From Eutreptiella sp. 'Long Island Sound 2002' (Eukaryota > Euglenozoa > Euglenophyceae > Eutreptiales > Eutreptiaceae): a stretch of 64,000 bases of DNA. Numbering within the stretch: the stretch's first letter is position 1; each line of letters begins with the position of its first letter. This document shows positions 1 to 10,390 of this stretch, one piece after another. The position numbers were made by a program, and so were the translations under genes. A model generated the notes under the pieces. The model saw only the letters and a list, made by a program, of their open reading frames with translations. It made no database searches and was not told the origin of the DNA. Location: contig OZ038381.1 in assembly GCA_964036045.1 (NCBI GenBank), positions 111,774,922-111,838,921 on the forward strand, in the 5' to 3' direction.

Positions 1-1103
1 GGGCGTCCTCCCACGGCGAACTGCGCACCATGGCAGACGCCGTCACCGCCACACCGCCACCCACGGCAGTCCGGCCCCGCAACATCTGGGTAGTCGTGGA
101 CGCCACGGTCGACATCCACCTCACCAGGCGCCTTGCGGACCTGCCCCTCAACAAAGCACTCGAGTCCGGCCTCACCACACAAGCGTTGGGACTATGGATG
201 GCCTTCAAGGGCATGCACCCCCAGGACGCCCTACACATCATCAAGCAGGAGTCACACCGCTACGCATACGGCAATGGACGCGCAGACACGCAGGCCAAAC
301 ACCAGAACACCAACCACACCCCAGGGCTCGAACGCGTGCGACTGGACACCCCACACCACAGCCACCTGCAGCACCTGCCCCCGATACCCCTGGCCACACA
401 GCCCCCCCAATGGATGCCCGAGGACACGCCGTACACGGATCGAGACAAGCAGTACCACTACCCCACACCCATCCAGCAACTGGCCACCACACTGGGCCAC
501 CCAGCGAACACCGAACTCCTCCGACGCCTCGAAAACTCCGTCCACACCCCCCTCTACTACTCCGCCCTACGCCCGGATAGCCTCCCGGCACACCTACAAA
601 AGCCCCGACTCCAACTCGCCCTCGAACAACTTCCCCTCCTCACCCGATACCACCGATGGTATACGCGCCGCTCGATCCACGTCCCCGCAGGACACACCAA
701 ATGCATCTGCAGCCACGCGGACGAAGAAACATGGGACCACTTCAAGGCGTGCCCCCTGTACAGAGGACTTGACACCCTCACAGACTGGAACCCAACCCAC
801 ACCATCGCACAGCACGCCGGATGGCTGGCGCAGTCCCCGGCGACCCAGCAACTCACCACCGTCCTCAAGCAGACAGAGGTGCTCGAGGCAGTCCGCAGGG
901 GACTCGTCCCCACTGCCGTCTACACCTTGCTACGCACCCACGCGGAGGACCCCCAGGCCACGGCGGCGCACATGCAGCGGACGGCCGTTGCCAAGACGGC
1001 GGAGCAGCTCACATACCGCACCCACAAATACCTGCAGCATGCGGCAACCGTGCCCCCAACAGACCAATCCCACCTCCTCAAACTCCTGTTCTACCAACCA
1101 TGA
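1..1103 (+). CDS. LINE 1 ORF2, 3' end: RNase H domain and C-terminal zinc knuckle (cut by window edge)
   Basis: This is the last part of a non-LTR retrotransposon ORF2 polyprotein. The frame is open to the left edge, so the ATG at 30 is internal and not a start. RNase H signs are a Glu in SSHGEL (nt 18-20), the strand VVVDAT with its Asp at about nt 99, and the terminal GNGRADTQAK segment that usually carries the last catalytic Asp. RNase H removes the RNA template after reverse transcription. A zinc-knuckle pattern follows at nt 702-762 (C-x-C, then H-x4-C in a segment containing EETWDHFKACP), as found at the C-terminus of many LINE ORF2 proteins. The frame ends at TGA 1101-1103, and the next ORF's ATG (1100-1102) overlaps that stop. 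The endonuclease and RT must lie upstream of the window. Assignment to a LINE is fairly sure; the clade is not resolved. Confidence 0.72.
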   Translation, partial: ASSHGELRTMADAVTATPPPTAVRPRNIWVVVDATVDIHLTRRLADLPLNKALESGLTTQALGLWMAFKGMHPQDALHIIKQESHRYAYGNGRADTQAKHQNTNHTPGLERVRLDTPHHSHLQHLPPIPLATQPPQWMPEDTPYTDRDKQYHYPTPIQQLATTLGHPANTELLRRLENSVHTPLYYSALRPDSLPAHLQKPRLQLALEQLPLLTRYHRWYTRRSIHVPAGHTKCICSHADEETWDHFKACPLYRGLDTLTDWNPTHTIAQHAGWLAQSPATQQLTTVLKQTEVLEAVRRGLVPTAVYTLLRTHAEDPQATAAHMQRTAVAKTAEQLTYRTHKYLQHAATVPPTDQSHLLKLLFYQP

Positions 1104-4100
1104 GAACCTACCCCGTGACGTACCACCACCGAACCCCCACCACGTCTACACACCGTCCACCGAGCACAGCACTGGCACAGCACACACGGGCGCCACAGGC
1201 ACCGCACACGCTCCCACCAGCATGCGCGCGCCACCAGCCCCCATCCCCCCACGCCGCCGTCCGTCCACAGGTACCACCAACCACCAGCCACCGCATGTCC
1301 CCTCTGCGTTCGCCAGCGGCTACCACAGACAGCCCTTCCCTGCAACCCAGACCACTGGGTCTGCCTGGGAGCCGCGCACCGCCTCACCCACTGCCCCCAC
1401 TGCGGGGACCTCAACCCCCGCCACCGCGAACGGCCCGCGGCTCCAGCCGCACCCCCCCCCGCCAGCCACCCCAGCTTATTCGGGTACCTCACCGACACTC
1501 TCCGGGACCAACAGGGAGGGTACTACGTGGCGGACGCGGCGGACCACGCATGGGCCATAGCCGTGGCCGCGGGCAACAGACCCCTGCCCCCCCACAGCCC
1601 ACCCCTACGCCACAGCGGAGGCGGCTTGAACGTGGCGGCCCGCCACATCCTCCTCGCCCTATACCTCCACCACGGAGACCTACACCTCCCAGACCCACAA
1701 CTCCCGGCCCCCCAAGCAGCAGCCCTTACGCCGGAAGCGTGGGCCGACACGGCACCAGAGGAGATAGCAGCCTACCTCCGAACCACGTGCCGCCGGTTCG
1801 CAAACGCCCTCGGCCGACGGAAGGGAACACCCTACCCCCTCAGCGCGCTCCTCTACCCGGCACACCACCCCCACCCCGCACAACAGACGCCCCCGGAGGG
1901 CTGGGCGTCTTTTCGGGACGCCCACCTGGCCGCCCCCGACGAGGCCACCGCCACGCGGATGGGCCTCACGGACCAGGAGGCCTACGTCAAAGGCCTCAAG
2001 ACGAGCCTCCAAGAGGCACACCGCTGGCGCGCCCGCTCCCCGTCGCCCCCACGGGGACAGGGGGGTTCACCTGCCCCCGACACCCACCAGGCCAAGAAGA
2101 CAAAGGGGCACCGGCACCAGGGGACCCGCCAACGCGCCCGCCAGCAGGGCGCGACGCCCCGACCAAGGCCCGGGTCCAGCCACACCGCACCGCCCCACGC
2201 CCAGACCCCCGGGGCACACCAACAACACCACCACCACCAACGCCCACCACCACCACCGTACCGCAGCACCCAAACCCTGCAGCCCAGTCAGCCACCACCG
2301 CCCACACACGTCCACACCATGCCAGGACCACCGTACGCGCAGAGCCAGGGGAAATGGCACCACCAACACCACCACCGCGCCCCCGTTCCCCCCAGCCCCT
2401 ACCCCCTAATGCCCCCAAGCTACAGCGACCCCCACCAGCTACATCCCCACCACGCCCCAGCACAACCAGGCCCCGCGAACCACCCACCCCACATAGCGCA
2501 CATCACCGCACCACACCATCACGTGTTCCACCACCACCAGCCCCTACCACCACACCCACCAACGCCGGGGTACCACACACAACTGGCACACCCTCCACAC
2601 CACCACCACGCGGTCCAGCACCACCCGCCGCCCCCGCTACACGGGCCCACGACATACGAGCCACGGTACACCCCCATGGACCCGCGAGGAGCCGCGCACG
2701 CACACCAGCAACACCAGGGCCTGGTAGGAGCGCCCCACCAGCACCAACAGCCCCCCCACCCACAACCCATACCAGCGAGCACCATCCACCAGCAGCCACC
2801 CATCACATACGGACCACAGCCCCACCCGGGGGCTCATGCGGTCGCCTCCCACTCGCACCCCGGCACCGCAACCAGTCAAGAACCGCAAGGGCCACACGGC
2901 GCACACACACAACACCCACACGACCCACAGGGACGCCCGGACCCCCAGCCGGCACAACACCCACCCCCGCCCCCTCCACCCCACCACCACCAGCAGCCCC
3001 CCCACCCACACCCCATACCAGCGAGCACCATCCACCAGCAGCCACCCATTACATACGGACCACAGCCCCACCGGGACGCTCATACGGCCACCTCCCACCT
3101 ACACCCCGGCACCAAAACCAGTCAGGAACCGCAAGGGCCACACGGCGCACACACGCAACACCCACACGACCCACAGGGACGCCCTGACCCCCAGCCAGCG
3201 CAACACCCACCCCCGCCCCCCCCACCACCAACAGCGCCATCCCCGCACCACCCCCCCCCGCCCCCCCCCCGAGACCAGGCCACGGACACAACACGCGGCA
3301 GCCAGCACCAGCCAATCGACGTCGATGCCCCCGCCGACACACGCCACCGCGAATCTCCCCTCCCGCGACCGCCACAAGAGACCCCATCACCGGACCCCAC
3401 GCGCGACAACGACGACCACCCCCCCCAACCCACACCACCCCCCCCATCACACCCCGCACCACCAGTCGCCGCACCGGCCGAACCCTACGCCCTACACAAC
3501 CCCGCAGCGGTACGGCAGCACCTCCGGGGACTCGGGGAACAGGACGTCGTGCTGTGCCTCCGCACCTCCGGCACCAGCACCCCCATCCGGGCGGCCACCC
3601 TGGTCCAGGCGGCCACCCTGGGGGAAGGCGTCAGAGACTTCCTCTTCGACGCCTTCCTCCACGTCGCCCGACACGAGCGCCCCCCACGCGCCACCCCAGA
3701 CAGCGAGAGCCCGCCCCCCACGGGGAGCCGGATCTGGATGCCTCCCATCGACTGGGGGCGACACCTGGTCGGACACCCCGTGCCGGAGCGGGACAGCACC
3801 CGGGGACGCACCCGCTACCGCGAGCCCAGCATGGCCCACCCCCCACCCGAAGCCACCCCCGACAGCACCAAAGAGTGGGAGCGGGAAACATGGGTAGCCC
3901 GGATGGCCTCCCTAAGCAACATCCGGCACCACGTCCCGGGGGACATCCCCACCCCCGACGAGCAGCAGCCAGCCCCCTCCACGTACATGACCCTCATGTA
4001 CAATGTGCACTACACCCTCTCCACCACCACCTACGACGCACCCACAGACCACTGGGTGGTACACGGCACCGACTCCCTCCTCCCCGCCGACTACACCCCC

Positions 4101-5923
4101 CCCCCACACAACCCAGGCCCCGACACGTACGCCAGGGGGGACGACCCGGACGACCCCCACATCTGGGGCACGTGGGAACCCGCATCCCTGGACACGCTGC
4201 TCTCCATCCGCAGCGGCTGCCAGGGCCTTGGTAGGGCAATGTATTGCCTCGCCAAGTGGACCCAACGGACCTGGGGGATCCCCACAGACCGATGGGTGTG
4301 GGTGGTCACGCTGCGCCCCCAGCAGAGGGAAGCTCCCCGAAACCGCGAGGGACCCAGCCCCCCACGCCCAGCAAACCCCACAACTATGCCCGTACATGGT
4401 GGCAGCCCGCCTCATGGCGCTGCTATGGCCGGGCCCCCACACCCCCACCCAAAACTACCCCCACCTCACAGAGGAGGACATGCCCGGCATCCAGCGATGC
4501 TTCTTCCGGACCCTCGACTACCTCCAGCAAACACACCCCCACGTCCTGGAGAGGAGATGGCCACCCCTCGGGTAACCCACGTGCCCGGCGGCCGGGACAA
4601 CGCCGCCACGCCAGCACCAGCACGCACGGATCACCAGGGAAAACGCGCGCACACGCCCGATGCCCGAACCTTCACCCTCGTTCTCGCTACTTACAGGACC
4701 CAGCATCATACGCCCGCCCCCGAGGCCCGGGACCCTCCGCCGTCTCCCGCGGCCCTCTCCTCCGCCTCCGACTCCACAACCTCCACCACCACGACCACCT
4801 CATCCACCACCACCACCACGTCCTCGTGCAGCACTCCACCCCCCAGGCCGCGGGGGACACCTCCCAAACGGGCCTCCAAACCCGCCCCCACCGCGAGCAG
4901 CCCCGCCGCCGCCAAAGCCCGGGCCCCGGCGAAGCCCACGCCCACGACCCAGCCGAAGCCCAAGACCGCCGCCAAACGGCGACCCGCAGCCAAGCCCAAA
5001 CCCAAGCCCAAACCCGGCGCCACGACGGCAACGCGAGCCCGGCCCCCCGAGGATGTCCTCTACGACATCCGGCCCCAGCCGTCCCAGGCCCGAAGGCAGC
5101 AGCGCCCAGCGCGGCGCCCCCCCACCGTCACCGACGCCACCGTCACCACCTTCATGGCGGAGCGCGCCGCGGCCGAAGCGCGACGCGCCTCGTCCCACCA
5201 GCTCCCAAAGCCCGCACCCCAGGCCGACGGACCGCCCTCGACCAAGCCGGAACAACGCCAGGGTCCACCAGCAGCGCCCCCGCCACCCTACCGGCCCCCG
5301 ATGACAGCCCACATGCAACGCATGCCCCACTACCGCCGCCGCCGCGAATCCCCGCCCAACCCCGAGGCGGAGACCGTACGCGCCCACCCGCGGGTCCACA
5401 TCCGCGTGCACCCCCACTCCCCACGCACCCCCACGGAACAGGACTACGAGGAATCCCCCACGCCTGCCGCCGCCGCCGGTCCCCACGACCCCGTCACACC
5501 AACCCACGCCCACTCCTCCGCCCACGACCGCAGGCCCGCCTCGAGGGCCTGGTCCATCGGCCCCGCAAGGGGTTGGTGGAGAACGGCCGCCTCCGGCCGG
5601 CGGGGGGGTGGATGCCGCAGGCCGCATGGGAAGCCATGCTGGCCGATGCGCTCCACCCCCTGGGAGTCCACCCCCGCAACCTCCCTGCGCCCCACGACCA
5701 CCCGTACGTCCTCAGGCGCCTGCGGGAGACCCTCCAGGAAACGCGGCGAGACAGCATCCGCCTGCGGGACATCACCCAAAGCCCAGCCCCGCACGCACAC
5801 ACCCCCTCACCACCCCACAAGCGTCGGCGCACCGACACCGGCGACACCCACAGCACCCCAGGAGCCCTGCGCGCCACACAACACGACGCTCCAGACCCCC
5901 CGGCCAGCGGCGCCGCCATCTAA
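1100..5923 (+). CDS. Very long Pro/His-rich ORF downstream of LINE ORF2, N-terminal zinc motif, frameshifted
   Basis: I do not recognise this protein. Its candidate ATG (1100-1102) overlaps the upstream TGA as ATGA, but the credible frame through most of it is the ORF2 frame, which has no ATG between 1119 and 1527, so the start is uncertain. The N-terminus has CPLC, then HWVC and CPHC (about nt 1298-1420), a RING- or treble-clef-like spacing. An ordered-looking segment (about 1510-2040) leads into a roughly 1.4-kb Pro/His/Gln-rich tract with an 82-codon duplication. A second ordered block (about 3470-4330, containing HWVVHGTDSLL) follows. Coding character then moves to frame 1 (to about 4575), back to frame 3 with a Lys/Pro/Ala-rich tract (4860-5030), and finally to frame 2, ending at 5923. 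At least three frameshifts are therefore needed. It may be a third ORF of LINE 1 or the first ORF of an abutting element. Confidence 0.5.
2735..3226 (+). repeat. 246-bp in-frame tandem duplication inside the Pro/His-rich ORF
   Basis: Two copies of a unit of 246 bp (82 codons) lie head to tail, roughly 2735-2980 and 2981-3226. Anchor: CCCATACCAGCGAGCACC occurs at 2766 and again at 3012. The period is a multiple of three, so the frame is kept. The unit contains the IPASTIHQQPPITYGP segment. Confidence 0.85.
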
Positions 5924-6612
5924 CCCCGTTACCCAGCACACCACCACCACGGGGCGCCACGCCAGGCCCTGCCCAGAAGTCGCCAAACGAACCGGACGCC
6001 GAAGGAAGCCAACGCACACGACAACGAGCACCACTACGTCCAAAGGCGCCGAACCCGGACCCGATACCGTGGGCTCCTCCCCACCCTCAGCACGACACAC
6101 ACGTCACTGACGTCACTCCTCCGCCGTGCCCCCTCCCACGCCACCGCCCCGCCCCCCCCCCCTCCCGCCACACGTCCCCACGCCGCCCAGCACCCGGCCC
6201 CACGCACTGCGCCACAGCATCGCCTCACAGTAGACCGCCGTCCTGTGGTCCCGCCCCCCCCAACACCGCTCCCGGGGCCGCACCCGGCACACGTCGTGTT
6301 CACCCCCACGTCGCGGGCCGCGGACATCCTCCCGCTCCTCGCCGCCGCCCCTCCCGGGCATCGCATACTGGTTGCCGCCAACCCCTCGGTCCTCAGTGAG
6401 GTGCCCATCGAGCACGCCGACGCCCTGCACGTGCGCCCGCTGCTGCCCAACCTGCACGCTGTGTACGCCCCCGGCACGCCCGTCGACCCCTCCGTGTGGG
6501 ACTCCCAGTGAGGCCACCGGCCAACGGCCGGCCCGCACGCACCACCCAGCACTCGCCCCGGGCACACGACCCCGTGGACGCCGCTACCCACACGCCCGGC
6601 CCCGCGCAACCG
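5924..6612 (+). CDS. Short ORF fragment (6245-6511) in the tail of element 1
   Basis: After the end of the Pro/His-rich ORF there is about 320 bp without a recognised gene. A short open frame at 6245-6511 follows; it opens with GTG, so its real start is unknown. The segment HVVFTPTSRAADILPLLAAA followed by RILVAANPSVLSEV has a normal mixture of hydrophobic and charged residues, unlike the low-complexity frames around it. It is probably a genuine coding remnant. I recognise no family. It could be a displaced C-terminal piece of the preceding ORF or the start of another ORF of the element. The final 100 bp before the tandem repeats hold nothing I recognise. Confidence 0.3.
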
Positions 6613-6986
6613 CCTAACCGAGCCAGAACTCAAGCACAAGTCAAACCCGAGCCACACCCCGAAACCGCTAACCCTTGACTCCTAACCAAACCCGCCGAGG
6701 GAACAACGTAACCACAGCCCACACCCACAGCCCACACAGCCGCCTAACCAGCCAGCACCAGAAGCAAAGAGACACCTCACCAAACCCACCCTGACCCAAG
6801 CCTAACCGAGCCGAAGCGCCAACACAAATCAAACCCGAGCCACATCCCGAAACCGTCAACCCTTGACTCCAAACCAGGCCCGCAGAGGGAAATACGTAGA
6901 CACAGCCCACAGCCACAGCCCACACAGCCGCCTAACCAGCCAGCACCAGAAGCAAAGAGACACCTAACCAAACCCACCCTGACCCA
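6613..6986 (+). repeat. Tandem repeat, two copies of a 188-bp unit
   Basis: The unit begins CCTAACCGAGCC and recurs at 6801 after 188 bp. Both copies contain TTGACTCC, a GCCACA-rich tract and CAGCACCAGAAGCAAAGAGA. Copies are diverged by scattered substitutions. Position after the last ORF suggests a 3' UTR tandem array of LINE 1. Confidence 0.85.
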
Positions 6987-7136
6987 TGCCCGTGTACATC
7001 AGGACACGCGAGCCGCACCCCTGGGGCGCGACCGCCGCCACAGCACCGACGACACACGCCAGGAGACACAACGCTATAGCACCGCCGCACCAGCTGCCCA
7101 TGCCTGTGCCTGCAGTATACGCACGCCCCTGCTTAC

Positions 7137-7215
7137 CTCTTTTCTGTTTTTTCTTTTTCTTTTTTTTTTTTTTTTTTTCAAAAAAAAAAAAAACAGAAAA
7201 AAAACAACGAAAATT
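7137..7215 (+). repeat. T-tract/A-tract foldback
   Basis: A T-rich run (about 7137-7178, broken by a few C and one G) is followed after one C by an A-rich run (7180-7213). TTTTCTGTTTTT on the left mirrors AAAAACAGAAAA on the right, so the whole is an imperfect palindrome centred near 7179. It may mark two abutting poly(A)/poly(T) retrotransposon tails. Confidence 0.7.
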
Positions 7216-7273
7216 AGGGGGGGAAGAAGAGGGACACAACCACTCATGGCACACGCGCACCGCACACAGCACG

Positions 7274-7450
7274 CACACCGGTGAACAGGAGCCCAGTGGC
7301 CCAGGACACCGCACATGCAACACAACACACCGAGCGAGCACACCGGTGAACAGGAGCCAGCTGGCCCAGGACACCGCAGACGCACCACAGCAAACCGCGC
7401 AGGCACACCGGTGAACAGGAGCCCAACGGCCCAGGACGCTGCACACACGT
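7274..7450 (+). repeat. Tandem repeat, about 2.7 copies of a 65-bp unit
   Basis: CACACCGGTGAACAGGAGCC occurs at 7274, 7339 and 7404 (period 65), each followed by a GGCCCAGGAC segment. It lies just beyond the T/A foldback. From 7451 to about 8040 I see no convincing gene; it may be the 5' UTR of the next LINE. Confidence 0.85.
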
Positions 7451-8126
7451 AGGGCGGCCGAGGGACAGGAAAGAACCAATACCCCATGGGTCGGACGCAC
7501 TGGGGCGACCCAGCCGACCCACCGGGCCAGTGGCAGGAGCGGTACTCCAAGGCCACTGGTCCGAGCCCGGCCAGGCTGCATCGGGGACCATGGCAAACGT
7601 CACCCGGAGCCATGGAAGCAACCAGTGACAGGCGAGCCGGTAGACAGTCCAGGAGGGGGTCACCTACCAAGCAGAGTGGCCCCGCAACTCAAGCCACAAG
7701 GGTGAGGCGGTCGTACCGTAGACAAGCGGGAGCAATACCCCTTGTGGTGAGAGATACTCCACACGGCTGGGCAGGCCCCCAGAGCTGCCGCCCAAAGGAG
7801 GGGGCATGTGGCCCTACCCATGGACACATGTGGGGACACCCTCCCACCTGGGACACATGGACCGGGTGGCCGCGACAATGCCTTCCCAAGCACATGCGGG
7901 AGCGGCTCAAGAGGCACCTGACATAGGGCAGTGGGAGGGACAGGACGTCCCCTTGGTAAGACCTTCTTCCTGCAATGTCAAAGGAGGCATCCCGAGCTCC
8001 CGAAGATACCTACCTACCTACCTCTACAATCATTCTCCGAACTAATGTTCCGTTTTGACTACACCATTTCAACCCCTCTCGCTGAAAAGCTTCTCTCAAT
8101 AATCTTGCAGCACCCCTTCTGGACCC

Positions 8127-8570
8127 TTGGCAAGGTCTTTTGCATTCGCGATTCCGATTTATGAAAAGGACAAGACTTTCAAAATTGTCCCTTCCAAAGC
8201 ATACAAAAAAGCAACACCGGACTTCAAACAAATTGATGTGTGGAAATCCCTCCTGACTAGCAAAGTCGCCCGACGGTGCGGTATCCTAGGGGCTATCCCT
8301 AGATCATATCAAGAGTTTTACGTGTGCGTGAACTACCACAACATACCCTTGCTCCCTCAACGAGACTCTGTCACCTCCATGAGCTACATGCTCTTTCAAG
8401 AGAACAACCCTGGTCACGTATCGGGGCACAACGGGGGTCATGATTTCTTGGGGTGGGTCCTCCTCATGGCGCTACAAACACACGGGACAAAGAATGAATC
8501 TATCCGTTTCCCCTCAGAGTGTGCACATGGACGTCTCCCCCCCACCCTCCCCAGTGAAAGCTTGCTTTGA
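8127..8570 (+). CDS. LINE 2 upstream ORF, N-terminal fragment
   Basis: An open frame just before, and in a different frame from, the AlkB ORF. Segments such as FKQIDVWKSLLTSKVARRCG and YQEFYVCVNYHNIPLL have normal protein composition, so this is probably the front part of the same upstream LINE ORF separated by a frameshift near 8440-8520. I recognise no domain. The first codon may lie further left, because the frame is open upstream of the first in-frame Met. The overlap with the AlkB ORF (8440-8570) is most simply explained by the frame switch. Confidence 0.4.
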   Translation: MARSFAFAIPIYEKDKTFKIVPSKAYKKATPDFKQIDVWKSLLTSKVARRCGILGAIPRSYQEFYVCVNYHNIPLLPQRDSVTSMSYMLFQENNPGHVSGHNGGHDFLGWVLLMALQTHGTKNESIRFPSECAHGRLPPTLPSESLL

Positions 8571-9663
8571 CCCCCTCCCCGAGCCCCCGGATCCGGAACA
8601 CGTTGAAGTTCATGCTCCATTGTTTACACCGGACGTAGACGTAATGTTCGGAGTCTCCCTGCTAGGGAAGTTCCGGCACATTTCTTTGTTGAGCGCCGCC
8701 AAGGCCAAGGTACGGGTCTACCGTGTGAAGTACGTACATAAAGAGTCAGCGCTCTTGGCGAAGGGTTTCACGGTATCACAACTAGTGTTTCACCCCGAAT
8801 GCCCCGACACAGCAGCGCGCTACAACCTCCCCGGGCCCACCAACCCCTTAGTTCCGGAAGCCGAAGATTTTCTCTCACGTGTCATCGAGGCGGCGTCTGC
8901 CTATGGCAGCGCAGAGCAGCTAGGTCTCGCGAGGGAACACTATTTGTCCACAAGCAAGCCCCTCTCAATCACGGAGAAGGTTGCGCAACTCCACCTCCAA
9001 ACGGGGAAAATCTCTGACCTCATTCCGGAAATACCAGGAGCCTTCATAGCTAACAAATTTTTCTCAGAGGACGAGGAGTCCCTGGTGATGTCTTTCAGCA
9101 AAAATGAAGATCACTTCTGGTTGTCCAAAGGGCACCGCACCATGCTTCATTTCGGATTCAGGTACAATCCAGAATCAAAGGAAGGTGAAACTTTTGAACC
9201 TACCCTTCCTGAGTTTATCGGAGCGCTTGGGCTAGGGACATTCTCTGCTTGCGCCCAGGTCCTGCCCTCTCCCTCCTCGTGCCCTAACATGTGGTCCGTC
9301 GCAAGGTACGAGCCCGGCAGCACCCTGAGGAGCCACGTAAACATCCCACAATTCGACCCCTATGTCCTGGACTGTTCCTTTGGGTCAGGTACCGAATTGG
9401 TTTTCGAACCACGTCCCCTCCCCGGATCCCACCTTTTTACGAGAAGACAAATCGTCTTCCTACAACGGCGCAGCCTGCTCCTCATTCTTGGGGAAGCTTG
9501 TGACAAGTGGGAGCACAAGATCCCAGACCGCGACTACGAAACAGTAGAGAGGAGGCGCATTCCCCGAGACTCCAGGGTGTCTCTCATTTTCCGTCACACA
9601 GGTACAGGAACAGACCCCCCTGCGACATCCTCACAGCCCCCTGACCCCGGGCAACGTGAATAG
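8440..9663 (+). CDS. LINE 2 ORF1-like protein with AlkB-family 2OG-Fe(II) dioxygenase domain
   Basis: The 407-residue frame carries a recognisable AlkB/ALKBH-type domain from about residue 195 to 388. It opens with the family's usual start (PGAFIANKFFSEDEESLV, then the HFGFRYN strand). YEPGSTLRSHVN follows, where the iron-binding HxD is expected. Next are the distal His in WEHKIP (His359) and the 2-oxoglutarate-binding RxxxxxR as RVSLIFR (Arg379 to Arg385), preceded by QRRSLLLILGEACDKWEH. AlkB enzymes oxidatively demethylate alkylated bases in DNA or RNA. In this copy the iron-ligand Asp reads Asn (His299-Val-Asn301), so it is probably inactive. Residues about 35-190 are ordered-looking but unassigned. 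It sits 0.7 kb upstream of the endonuclease, in the ORF1 position of a LINE, and a C-terminal Pro/Ser tail ends at the TAG at 9661. Confidence 0.72.
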   Translation: MISWGGSSSWRYKHTGQRMNLSVSPQSVHMDVSPPPSPVKACFDPLPEPPDPEHVEVHAPLFTPDVDVMFGVSLLGKFRHISLLSAAKAKVRVYRVKYVHKESALLAKGFTVSQLVFHPECPDTAARYNLPGPTNPLVPEAEDFLSRVIEAASAYGSAEQLGLAREHYLSTSKPLSITEKVAQLHLQTGKISDLIPEIPGAFIANKFFSEDEESLVMSFSKNEDHFWLSKGHRTMLHFGFRYNPESKEGETFEPTLPEFIGALGLGTFSACAQVLPSPSSCPNMWSVARYEPGSTLRSHVNIPQFDPYVLDCSFGSGTELVFEPRPLPGSHLFTRRQIVFLQRRSLLLILGEACDKWEHKIPDRDYETVERRRIPRDSRVSLIFRHTGTGTDPPATSSQPPDPGQRE

Positions 9664-10390
9664 AACGAATGACCCCGCACCCGGCGCCACCCCCGCCAAG
9701 CTCACGAGTCGTGATCCGCATGTCGATGTTACGGGTACTCCCTGTCACTTTTTTCATATGCTCTCAGACAATGCACCGCCATCGCTTTGCCGATCTCTCT
9801 GTGCGTAGTGTGAATTCTTTAACCCCTGTGAACGACAGGTATGCCCTGATCGGGCCGGTCTGCTCTCAAGGTGTGTTGAACTATTCTACCCCCCCTTGCG
9901 GGGAACCCTGATGAGCCTGCCGAATGCTGCCCGTCCCCATATTCTTCCTGCCACCCTCCCACCCATCAGTGCCACCACAGTTGAAGTAACATGAGATGGT
10001 GCCAGGAGGTCCTCGCCCGTTGGGGCGTACACGGCGCCCCCCTCAACGCCACTGTCTCCCGCGTTGCAGAGGTTCTCCCTGTGGAGCATACACACGTCAG
10101 CCCCAATGCATTGGTCCCAGACGCGAGTGTCTCCAAAGACCTGGCAATACATCCTGCTCTCCGCAATGCCTGTGACCCGGCCCTGCACAACTCTCCCACG
10201 ACATACGTACAAGCACTCCAGTCACGAAGTTCGACACTTGAACAGTGCGTCGCCAACCCCACTCTAAGTCACGAGGACCCTTCTTACATAACAACCCCTC
10301 AGACACCGGATTCTCCCTTGGCCGCCCGCTACTCCTCCATTCGGCCACCTTCCTTCCCACCCCCCCCACAAGCCCCTCACGCCCCACCTT
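9664..10390 (+). other. Spacer between LINE 2 ORF1 and endonuclease
   Basis: A mostly open frame begins at 9991 and runs into the endonuclease, but I see no domain before about 10391. It may be the N-terminal linker of ORF2. Nothing else recognised. Confidence 0.4.

Noticed and set aside
3470-4330. Possible Ulp1-type cysteine protease (HWVVHGTDSLL reminded me of the HW...D pattern)
   Set aside because: No convincing downstream Gln/Asn and DCG motif; resemblance is a few residues only.
133-5304. Many long overlapping ORFs on both strands in the C-rich region
   Set aside because: Low G content removes stop codons in all phases. Only segments with ordered composition and recognisable motifs were kept; the Pro/Arg/Ser or Gly/Val/Trp-rich frames are shadows.
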